Positions 16,487-23,594 of a stretch of DNA of 64,000 bases are shown piece by piece. This DNA is from Erwinia sorbitola (GTDB lineage Bacteria; Pseudomonadota; Gammaproteobacteria; Enterobacterales; Enterobacteriaceae), in assembly GCF_009738185.1 (NCBI RefSeq), contig NZ_CP046509.1, positions 124,001 through 188,000 of the forward strand. Reading direction: 5' to 3'. How positions within the stretch are numbered: the stretch's first letter is position 1; every line of letters starts with the position of its first letter. The translations under genes and the position numbers were made by a program. The notes beneath the pieces are model-generated. The model had not been told where the DNA came from. It saw only the letters and a list, made by a program, of their open reading frames with translations, and made no database searches.

Positions 16487-18319
16487 ATGCTTTATCGCCG
16501 TTTTGAAAGGATGATCAATATCTTCAGGGATGCCCCGGCGGAGACGCCCCCTGACAACGTCTGGGCATTCTATCTCTACTATCTGCGTCAGGTGTGGCCG
16601 TGCTTCGCTCTGTTACTGGTGATTGGGCTGATTGCATCGCTGATTGAAGTGGCGCTGTTCCGCTATCTCAGCCGTATTATCGACCTGGTAAACAGCACTC
16701 CCGCCGCCACCTTTTTTAGCGATCACGGCAGTGAACTGCTGTGGATGGTGGCGGTGGCGCTCATCTTCAGGCCGCTGTTTATTGGCCTGCACGATCTGCT
16801 GGTACACCAGACCATTAACCCCGGCATGACCAGTATGATCCGCTGGCAGCATCATAACTATGTGCTGCGCCAGAGCCTTAACTTCTTCCAGAACGATTTT
16901 GCCGGACGTATCGCCCAGCGCATTATGCAGACCGGTAACGCCCTGCGTGACTCGGCGGTACAGGCGGTGGATGCCCTGTGGCATGTGCTGATTTACGCCA
17001 TCACCACGCTGGTGCTGTTTGCTGAAGCGGACTGGCGGCTGACCATTCCGCTGCTGATCTGGATTGTCGGCTATGTGCTGTGCCTGCGTTACTTTGTGCC
17101 ACGTGTTAAAGCCCGTTCAGTGGCCTCCAGCGATTCACGTTCGCGCCTGATGGGCTGCATTGTTGATGGTTATACCAATATCACCACGCTGAAACTGTTT
17201 GCCCACAGTGACCTGGAGCGTCAGTACGCACGTGAAGCCATTGGCGATCAGACGGCGAAAACCCGCAGTCAGGGGCGTATGGTTACCGGTATGGATGTGG
17301 TGATCACCACGCTCAACGGTCTGTTGATTATCAGCACCACCGGGCTGGCGCTCTGGCTGTGGACGCAGTCACTGTTAAGCGTTGGGGCGATTGCACTGGC
17401 AACCGGGCTGGTGATCCGCATCGTGAATATGTCTGGCTGGATTATGTGGGTGGTGAACGGCATCTTTGAAAATATCGGCATGGTGCAGGATGGCCTGCAA
17501 ACCATTGCCCAGCCGGTAAAAGTCAGCGATAAGGCACAGGCTCCGGCACTGCGCGTGCAGCAGGGCGAAATCCATTTTGACGGCATTCGCTTTAACTACG
17601 GCGGTGAACGCACGGTCATTGATAATCTCCAGCTGACCATCCGGCCCGGTGAAAAAATCGGCCTGATCGGCCCGTCCGGAGCCGGGAAATCGACGCTGGT
17701 CAATCTGCTGCTGCGGCTGTATGACCTGAACGGCGGACGCATTTTGATTGACGGCCAGAATATTGCCGAGGTCAGCCAGGAGAGCCTGCGCGCACAGATT
17801 GGCATGATCACCCAGGACACCTCGCTGCTGCATCGCTCGATTCGTGACAACCTGCTGTATGGCCGCCCGGATGCCAGTGATGAAGAGCTGCAACGGGCTA
17901 TCCATCAGGCCAAAGCGGATGAGTTTATCCCGCTGTTGTCCGATCCGCAGGGGCGTAGCGGGCTGGATGCTCACGTAGGCGAACGCGGGGTGAAACTTTC
18001 CGGCGGCCAGCGCCAGCGTATTGCCATTGCCCGCGTGCTGCTGAAGGATGCGCCGATCCTGATTATGGATGAAGCTACCTCTGCGCTGGACTCCGAAGTG
18101 GAAGCGGCGATTCAGGAGAGCCTGGAGACACTGATGGGAGAGAAAACCGTGATCGCCATTGCCCACCGTTTGTCGACTATTGCGCGAATGGACAGGCTGG
18201 TAGTGCTGGATGAGGGCAGGATCGCCGAGATTGGCAATCACAGCGAGCTGCTGGCGAAAGGGGGTCTGTATGCGCGCCTGTGGCGTCACCAGACCGGCGG
18301 TTTTGTGGGTGAAGTGTAA
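16487..18319 (+). CDS. ABC transporter, fused permease and ATPase (exporter type)
   Basis: The 610-residue protein is an ABC half-exporter: six membrane helices in residues 35-330, then the nucleotide-binding domain. It shows Walker A GPSGAGKST near residue 398, signature LSGGQRQR near 505, Walker B ILIMDEATSALD near 522, and the H-loop AHRLST near 560. It resembles MsbA-like and multidrug exporters of enterobacteria and would work as a homodimer. The substrate is unknown. It is alone in its unit, with a hairpin just after it. The ATG lacks a strong ribosome site; an in-frame ATG follows nine codons later. Confidence 0.9.
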   Translation: MLYRRFERMINIFRDAPAETPPDNVWAFYLYYLRQVWPCFALLLVIGLIASLIEVALFRYLSRIIDLVNSTPAATFFSDHGSELLWMVAVALIFRPLFIGLHDLLVHQTINPGMTSMIRWQHHNYVLRQSLNFFQNDFAGRIAQRIMQTGNALRDSAVQAVDALWHVLIYAITTLVLFAEADWRLTIPLLIWIVGYVLCLRYFVPRVKARSVASSDSRSRLMGCIVDGYTNITTLKLFAHSDLERQYAREAIGDQTAKTRSQGRMVTGMDVVITTLNGLLIISTTGLALWLWTQSLLSVGAIALATGLVIRIVNMSGWIMWVVNGIFENIGMVQDGLQTIAQPVKVSDKAQAPALRVQQGEIHFDGIRFNYGGERTVIDNLQLTIRPGEKIGLIGPSGAGKSTLVNLLLRLYDLNGGRILIDGQNIAEVSQESLRAQIGMITQDTSLLHRSIRDNLLYGRPDASDEELQRAIHQAKADEFIPLLSDPQGRSGLDAHVGERGVKLSGGQRQRIAIARVLLKDAPILIMDEATSALDSEVEAAIQESLETLMGEKTVIAIAHRLSTIARMDRLVVLDEGRIAEIGNHSELLAKGGLYARLWRHQTGGFVGEV

Positions 18320-18335
18320 TTAATTCGGCATGGGC

Positions 18336-18359
18336 GACGGGCGTTATTTATTGCCCGTC
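18336..18359. terminator. Hairpin at convergent gene ends
   Basis: GACGGGC pairs with GCCCGTC across a ten-base AT-rich loop. It lies between the ABC transporter gene and the convergent GNAT-like gene and overlaps the last codons of the latter. Confidence 0.55.
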
Positions 18360-19478
18360 TGGCTGCCGCCACGGCAGCGCCGTTTTAGCTTCTTCTGCCC
18401 AGGCGCGTATCCCCTCGCGCTCCTGACGCAGGAAATCGGCCACTGCATCATGCAGCCCGGGATGGCGCAGCAGATGCCAGGACTCCGTCAGCACCGGTTC
18501 GAAACCGCGTATCAGCTTATGTTCACCCTGCGCTCCGGCGTCAAAACGCTGTAAACCGTGCTCAATGGCATACTCCATCCCCTGGTAGAAACAGGTTTCA
18601 AAATGCAGCCGGTTGAACTCCTCCAGGCAGCCCCAGTAGCGGCCATAGAAGGTGTTGCCGTCCACCAGGCTGAACGCCATCGCCACCGGCTCTCCGCGCT
18701 GGCTGGCAATCACCACACGAATGGCCTCCGGCATACGTTCGGCCAGCAGGCTGAAGAAATCGCGCGGCAGATAGGGCTGGCGGCCACGCACCCGGTAGGT
18801 ATTGGCATAGCAGGCGTAAACAAAATCCCACTGTGCTTCGTCTACTTCTGCGCCGTGATACCAGACAAATTCCACCCCCTGACTGGCGACCAGCTCGCGC
18901 TCTTTACGCAGCTGCTTGCGCTTGCGTGAGGTGAGGAGATCAAGAAAGTCCTGGAAATCGCGAAAGCCACGGTTGTGCCAGTGATACTGACAGCCGAGGC
19001 GCGGCAGCCAGCGTTGATCCTGCTCCAGCCGCTGGCGAACACCCTCGTCGCTAAAGTTAATATGGCCGCTGTAAAGCTGCTGCCCTGCGAGGAATTCAGG
19101 CAGCGCCCGCAACAGCTGCGCTGCTGCCTGGTCATCGCCCAGCAGCCGCGCGCCGCTGACCGGGCTGAAAGGCACCGCCGACAGCCATTTGGGATAGTAG
19201 GGGATCCCCGCCCGCTCGCTGGCCTCGGCCCAGGCGTGATCGAAGACGTATTCACCCATCGAATGGTTTTTTGCGTAGCCGGGCATCGCCGCTTTTATAG
19301 TGCCATCCTCCACCCACAGGAGATGCTGCGGCAGCCAGCCGCTGGCAGCGCTCACTGCACCGCTCTGTTCCAGCGCAGAGAGAAAGGCATGACGTAAAAA
19401 GGGCTGATCGTTGGGAGCCAGGGCATCCCACTGACTGGCCGGAATATCGGCCAGCTGCGTCAGAAGAGTGAGGGACAT
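18348..19478 (-). CDS. GNAT-like acyltransferase (FemAB/COG3146 type)
   Basis: The 376-residue protein belongs to the large-GNAT family typified by COG3146, described as peptidogalycan biosynthesis-like. Characteristic stretches are HGSE-like segments replaced here by VEDGTIKAAMPGYAK, then RKRKQLRKERE near residue 190, and the acyltransferase block FYGRYWGCLEE near residue 285. EHKLIRGFEPV near residue 325 is also conserved. The true acceptor is unknown in this family. The start has GGAG eight bases upstream. The gene is divergent from the siderophore-interacting protein gene. Confidence 0.85.
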   Translation of the reverse strand: MSLTLLTQLADIPASQWDALAPNDQPFLRHAFLSALEQSGAVSAASGWLPQHLLWVEDGTIKAAMPGYAKNHSMGEYVFDHAWAEASERAGIPYYPKWLSAVPFSPVSGARLLGDDQAAAQLLRALPEFLAGQQLYSGHINFSDEGVRQRLEQDQRWLPRLGCQYHWHNRGFRDFQDFLDLLTSRKRKQLRKERELVASQGVEFVWYHGAEVDEAQWDFVYACYANTYRVRGRQPYLPRDFFSLLAERMPEAIRVVIASQRGEPVAMAFSLVDGNTFYGRYWGCLEEFNRLHFETCFYQGMEYAIEHGLQRFDAGAQGEHKLIRGFEPVLTESWHLLRHPGLHDAVADFLRQEREGIRAWAEEAKTALPWRQPDGQ

Positions 19479-19579
19479 CGGCGTGCTCCGCGTGACTATC
19501 AGGGAAGGGAACGCTCTACGTTACTGCTTTTCACGGCGGGATCAATCCGTTATTCACGCATGCAGGTGTAAAGAAGCCT

Positions 19580-19598
19580 CATACTCATTCTCATTATC
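19580..19598. promoter_or_regulatory. Fur box
   Basis: On the minus strand the site reads GATAATGAGAATGAGTATG, which matches 15 of the 19 positions of the Fur consensus GATAATGATAATCATTATC. It lies 77 bases before the siderophore-interacting protein gene, so iron-dependent repression of that gene is expected. Confidence 0.75.
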
Positions 19599-19674
19599 AT
19601 TTAGCTTTGTTATTCTTGCCGGCCTTATGTGCGTTGTCACGCGTGCGCGGCTTTCAGGTTTACAAGGCGGATTT

Positions 19675-20574
19675 ATGGCGGGTGTTCAGGGTTATCGCTT
19701 ATTTAATGTGGTACTGGCGCGTAAGCAGGTGCTTTCTCCTTCAATGCTGTGCTGCGTATTCAGCGGTGATGATGTACGGCAGATGAAGATGGATGCGCCG
19801 GATCAGCGGATTAAGCTGCTGTTTCCTTCGCTTAACGGCACCCCATCGGCGCTGACCGGAGAAGGGGCATGGTGGGAGATGATCGCCGGGATGCCCGCAG
19901 AAATTCGTCCGATCCCCCGCACTTACACCCTCCGCCATGTCAATGCTGAAGCGGGCGAAGTGGAAATAGAGTTTGTGATGCACGGTACTGAAGGCCCCGC
20001 TTCCGCCTGGGCGCTGGCGGCCGAAGCGGGCGATGCGTTACAGATGATAGCTCCGAATCGTGCGCATGTGGCAGACAGCGGCGGCTACGAATGGAACCCT
20101 CATCCAAAGGTGGAGCGGGCGCTGGTGGTGGCCGACGAAACCGCCTTCCCGGCGGCTAAAGCTATTCTGGAGCAGCTGGCGGAGTGGCCCAGTCCGCCGC
20201 TGTTACAGCTGTTTATCGAGGTACCAAAGCGCGGCGACTGTATCGATCTCAGCCACTATCCGTTTGCTGAAGTTCACTGGCTGCCGCGTGAAGAGAGCGG
20301 GGCGTCTCACGGTGAAGCGCTGCTGAGTGCGGTAAAACAGCATGTGATCCTGCCTGATGCTGCGCCTGAACAGCAGGAGCTGAAAGATGTGGCCGAAGAG
20401 GAGTTGCTGTGGGATCGCGCCGATAGTGTAGATAGCCGTTTTCACGGCTGGGTGGCGGCGGAGTCCAGCGCGGTGAAGCAGCTGCGCCGTTATCTGGTGG
20501 GCGATTGCGGCCTCTCTAAAGAGAGCATCAGCTTTATGGCTTACTGGAGCCGCGCACCGCGTCGCCAGGCTTGA
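19675..20574 (+). CDS. Siderophore-interacting protein (ferric-siderophore reductase, ViuB/YqjH type)
   Basis: The 299-residue cytoplasmic flavoprotein has an N-terminal FAD-binding barrel with the RTYTLRHV motif near residue 82 (family consensus RxYT) and a C-terminal SIP domain. The SIP domain ends in the HGWVAAESSAVKQLRRYL and SFMAYWSR blocks. Such proteins reduce ferric siderophores to release Fe2+. The open frame extends to 19468, but this start agrees with the family and lies after a Fur box. There is no siderophore transport gene next to it. Confidence 0.9.
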   Translation: MAGVQGYRLFNVVLARKQVLSPSMLCCVFSGDDVRQMKMDAPDQRIKLLFPSLNGTPSALTGEGAWWEMIAGMPAEIRPIPRTYTLRHVNAEAGEVEIEFVMHGTEGPASAWALAAEAGDALQMIAPNRAHVADSGGYEWNPHPKVERALVVADETAFPAAKAILEQLAEWPSPPLLQLFIEVPKRGDCIDLSHYPFAEVHWLPREESGASHGEALLSAVKQHVILPDAAPEQQELKDVAEEELLWDRADSVDSRFHGWVAAESSAVKQLRRYLVGDCGLSKESISFMAYWSRAPRRQA

Positions 20575-21483
20575 TCAGCGCTTCATCAGCCGCTGGCTGG
20601 TGTCTCTGAGGGTGTTATAGAACCAGGTTTTCGCGGTGATATCGCCGATCTCGGTGTGTGCGTACAGATATACTTCAAGATTCGGTAGTTTAAAGGGCAG
20701 TTCAATCACGCGTCCGTTGCCGCGTGCTACATAGATTTTCGCCGCGCTGGAGGGCAGCGTCACCAGCAGTTCGCTGGAGGCAATCAGCTCCCCCAGCGCG
20801 GCAAAGTGTGGCACTTCCAGCGCGATGCGGCGCTCAAAGCCATACTCTTTTATCCGCTCCTCCACCATGTAATGGCCGCTAATGGTCGACACAATAATGT
20901 GCTGCTCATCCAGATAGGCATCCAGCGTCAGCGTGTCGCCAATGCGTGGATGCTGGCAATTCAGCAGGCAGACGTAGCGCTCATCCATAATCCGGTCACG
21001 CTGCGCCAGCGAGATGCTCTCGTTACGGCTGCATAGTGCGGCGTCAACTTTACCGGTCAGCAGCCATTCATCCAGTTTCTGCATCTCCACCGGGATCACC
21101 TCCAGCTGAACATTGGGGGCGAGAGTGCGCAGATGCTGTACCAGACCAGGCAGCAGCAGCAGTTCGCCGAGGTCGGAGAGCGCGAGACGAAATTTGTGAA
21201 AGGATGTTTCCGGCGCGAAGCTGCGGGTGTCTGCTACTGCCTTTTCAATGCTGCTCAGAGACTTTTTAAAAATCGTATAGAGCTGGCTGGCTGTCGGAGT
21301 GGGCAGCATCCCTTTACGGCTGCGTTTAAACAGCTCGTTACCTGTCTCAACCCGCAGCCGTGCCAGGGCGTAGCTTGCTGAGGGCTGCGTGATAAACAGG
21401 CGCGCAGCGGCCCCGCTAACGCTCTGAGTTTCATAGATAGCGATAAACACCCGTACCAGGTTGAGATCCATTTTGGCTGACAT
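20575..21483 (-). CDS. LysR-family transcriptional regulator
   Basis: The protein of about 302 residues begins MSAKMDLNLVRVFIAIYETQ, the common LysR opening, with HTH residues in GAAARLFITQPSASYALARL. The effector-binding domain runs from about residue 90 to the end. The start at 21483 has a weak AAGGG; 21471 is an alternative. It ends directly against the siderophore-interacting gene (convergent) and is divergent from the SoxS-like gene, 204 bases away. It may control that gene. The effector is not predictable. Confidence 0.88.
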   Translation of the reverse strand: MSAKMDLNLVRVFIAIYETQSVSGAAARLFITQPSASYALARLRVETGNELFKRSRKGMLPTPTASQLYTIFKKSLSSIEKAVADTRSFAPETSFHKFRLALSDLGELLLLPGLVQHLRTLAPNVQLEVIPVEMQKLDEWLLTGKVDAALCSRNESISLAQRDRIMDERYVCLLNCQHPRIGDTLTLDAYLDEQHIIVSTISGHYMVEERIKEYGFERRIALEVPHFAALGELIASSELLVTLPSSAAKIYVARGNGRVIELPFKLPNLEVYLYAHTEIGDITAKTWFYNTLRDTSQRLMKR

Positions 21484-21687
21484 ATAGCCCTTATCTATTA
21501 TCAAAGATTAATACTATCTATTTGAACTATTTTAAGCGCTCTAATACCATCCCTTCTACGTTTTTTTGATATGTTCTCCCTTTTTTTTCATATCGTAATT
21601 ACTTCAATAAAATCAAAATAATAACTAACTTCCTTGAACTTTTAAGGCAGGAGTGGGCGTTTTGCGCCCGTCATCGCGGAGCTAAAT

Positions 21688-22020
21688 ATGAAACATGAAA
21701 TTGTCGACGTCATCGTGGACTGGATTGACGATCACCTCGAAGAGGGGCTGAATATCGAAACGGTAGCGGCCAAATCAGGCTACTCAAAGTGGCATCTGCA
21801 ACGTGCGTTTAAAGAGCAACGGGGCATTACCCTCGCCACTTTTATACGCAGCCGCCGTCTCGATCAGGCTGCATCTGTGCTGGTCAGTTCCACCAAAAGC
21901 ATTATGGCGATTTCAATGGATCTCGGTTTCTCTTCTCAGCAGTGTTTCCAGCGGGTGTTTAAGAAGCACTTCAACGTTACCCCGCGAGATTACCGTATCC
22001 AGTACCGTCAGTACCATTAA
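21688..22020 (+). CDS. SoxS/MarA/Rob-type AraC regulator
   Basis: The 110-residue protein is a free-standing AraC-type DNA-binding domain with no effector domain. It has AAKSGYSKWHLQRAFKEQ as recognition helix 1 and SMDLGFSSQQCFQRVFKKHF as helix 2, the latter close to the SQQ-F-RVF motif of SoxS, MarA and RamA. Such regulators switch on efflux and stress genes. SoxS itself (107 residues) is controlled by SoxR, but no soxR is adjacent; the divergent gene is LysR-type. It is therefore a paralogue rather than soxS proper. Confidence 0.85.
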   Translation: MKHEIVDVIVDWIDDHLEEGLNIETVAAKSGYSKWHLQRAFKEQRGITLATFIRSRRLDQAASVLVSSTKSIMAISMDLGFSSQQCFQRVFKKHFNVTPRDYRIQYRQYH

Positions 22021-22035
22021 TCCCGGAGCCTCTGA

Positions 22036-22257
22036 ATGTCACAGTTGGTTAAACTGGCCGCCGTGCTGGCGGCGTTTTGTCTCACTCCCCTGACGCAGGC
22101 TGCGGTAGTCAGCCATCCTCAGATGAGTGCGCATACGAATAACGGGCAGGGCAGCCCGTTCGGCTATGAACGCCAGCTGAAAAAGATGATGCGTCCGATT
22201 AACGATCTGCTGCCGCAGGGCGGGAATGACGAGGCGCAGCGGGTGCGGGAGCAGTAA
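22036..22257 (+). CDS. Small exported protein of unknown function
   Basis: The 73-residue protein has a signal peptide (LVKLAAVLAAFCLTPLTQA) and a mature part of about 50 residues, polar and without Cys. It starts 16 bases after the SoxS-like gene with GGAG upstream, so it is in the same transcript. The place is like that of marB after marA, also a small exported protein, but I see no sequence match. Function unknown. Confidence 0.65.
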   Translation: MSQLVKLAAVLAAFCLTPLTQAAVVSHPQMSAHTNNGQGSPFGYERQLKKMMRPINDLLPQGGNDEAQRVREQ

Positions 22258-22416
22258 GAGCCTGTACGATTGACAGGCGCAGGATCTGATTTCCCCCGTC
22301 ATTTTTATCACAACGTAAAGTCCTTAAAATTCCGCAATTTTAAGCGCCCGTATCTTGAAAGAGTTCATAAATCATCGGTTATACTGTGCTCCCTGCTGAT
22401 TTGTGAACTGGATGTT

Positions 22417-22920
22417 ATGGAACGTTTCGTCGAAAACCTGATTTATACTTCGCGCTGGTTGCTGGCCCCTATCTACCTGGGGCTGTCGCTCGGTTTGCTG
22501 GCGCTGGCCATTAAGTTTTTCCAGGAGGTTTTCCACCTGCTGCCCAATGTGCTGGCGATGGCAGAAAATGAGCTGGTACTGGTGCTGCTTTCGATGATCG
22601 ATTTGACGCTGGTGGGCGGCCTGCTGGTGATGGTGATGCTCTCCGGTTATGAAAATTTTGTCTCCAGACTGGATATCTCTGAGCACCGTGAAAAGCTTAA
22701 CTGGCTGGGTAAGATGGATTCTGGCTCGCTGAAAAATAAAGTGGCAGCCTCAATTGTGGCCATCTCCTCCATCCATCTGCTGCGCGTATTTATGGATGCT
22801 CGCAATATTCCGGATAATAAACTGCTGTGGTATGTAATTATTCATCTGACGTTTGTACTGTCGGCCTTTGTGATGGGCTATCTGGACAGTATGTCGCGGA
22901 AAGATAAAGATAAAGTGTGA
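22417..22920 (+). CDS. yqhA: UPF0114 inner-membrane protein YqhA
   Basis: The 167-residue protein begins MERFVENLIYTSRWLLAPIY and has four hydrophobic helices. It is close to E. coli YqhA (164 residues), of the UPF0114 family, whose function is not known. The open frame reaches back to 22270 but this start fits the family. It is followed by ypfH with a 21-base gap. Confidence 0.92.
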   Translation: MERFVENLIYTSRWLLAPIYLGLSLGLLALAIKFFQEVFHLLPNVLAMAENELVLVLLSMIDLTLVGGLLVMVMLSGYENFVSRLDISEHREKLNWLGKMDSGSLKNKVAASIVAISSIHLLRVFMDARNIPDNKLLWYVIIHLTFVLSAFVMGYLDSMSRKDKDKV

Positions 22921-22941
22921 AGCATAGCGGAGTCGAAAAGA

Positions 22942-23544
22942 ATGTCGAAAGGATTGGTTATTTTACTGCATGGCGTTGGCAGCAGCGGGGACGATCTCGC
23001 AGGCCTGGGTGACTACTGGGCACCAGCGCTGCCCGGCGTGAGCTTTGCCAGTCCCAATGCACCGTATCACTTTGAACATGGCGCGGGCTGGCAGTGGTTT
23101 AGCCTGTCGGGGATTACGCCGGAGAATCGCCCGGATCGCGTGGCCGCAGCGCGGGTGGCGTTTGATCAGCAGCTGCAGGCGATACTTGAGCAGCACCAGA
23201 TGAGCGATAGCCTGGATAAAGTGGTGCTGGTGGGCTTCTCGCAGGGTTCAATTATGGCGCTGGACGCGCTGGTATCGGGCCGCTGGCCGGTAGCGGGGAT
23301 GGTTGCGTTCTCGGGCCGCCTGTCATCGCCTCAGCCGTTCGCTCCTGCGCTAAATACCCCCGTGCTGCTGCTGCACGGTATGGCTGATGATGTGATCCCG
23401 GTGCAGGAAGGCCAGGCGGCAGAACAGCGGCTGCGTGCCGCAGGCGTACAGGTCACCAGCCAGTTTGAACCGGGTATTGGTCACACCATTTCGGAACAGG
23501 GCGCACAACGGGCCGTGGAGTTTATTGCAGAACGTCTGGGGTGA
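22942..23544 (+). CDS. ypfH: Alpha/beta-hydrolase, YpfH-like carboxylesterase
   Basis: The 200-residue cytoplasmic esterase belongs to the phospholipase/carboxylesterase family. It has the oxyanion motif LLHGVGSSGDDL at the N-terminus, the nucleophile elbow GFSQGSIMAL near residue 97, Asp in MADDVIPV near 148, and His in GIGHTIS near 178. It resembles E. coli YpfH but is somewhat shorter. The gene ends 51 bases from the convergent kdpD, in the place where kdpE would be expected. Confidence 0.85.
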   Translation: MSKGLVILLHGVGSSGDDLAGLGDYWAPALPGVSFASPNAPYHFEHGAGWQWFSLSGITPENRPDRVAAARVAFDQQLQAILEQHQMSDSLDKVVLVGFSQGSIMALDALVSGRWPVAGMVAFSGRLSSPQPFAPALNTPVLLLHGMADDVIPVQEGQAAEQRLRAAGVQVTSQFEPGIGHTISEQGAQRAVEFIAERLG

Positions 23545-23546
23545 AA

Positions 23547-23568
23547 CGGACGAGGCATGCCTCGTCCG
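23547..23568. terminator. Perfect 22-base palindrome between ypfH and kdpD
   Basis: CGGACGAGGCATGCCTCGTCCG is an exact palindrome with core GCATGC. It lies directly after the ypfH stop and before the kdpD stop on the other strand, so it can end both transcripts. The core and stem type recur in the kdpC-kdpD array. Confidence 0.65.
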
Positions 23569-23594
23569 CTGGTGCCATCCCCGCATGGGACGGG

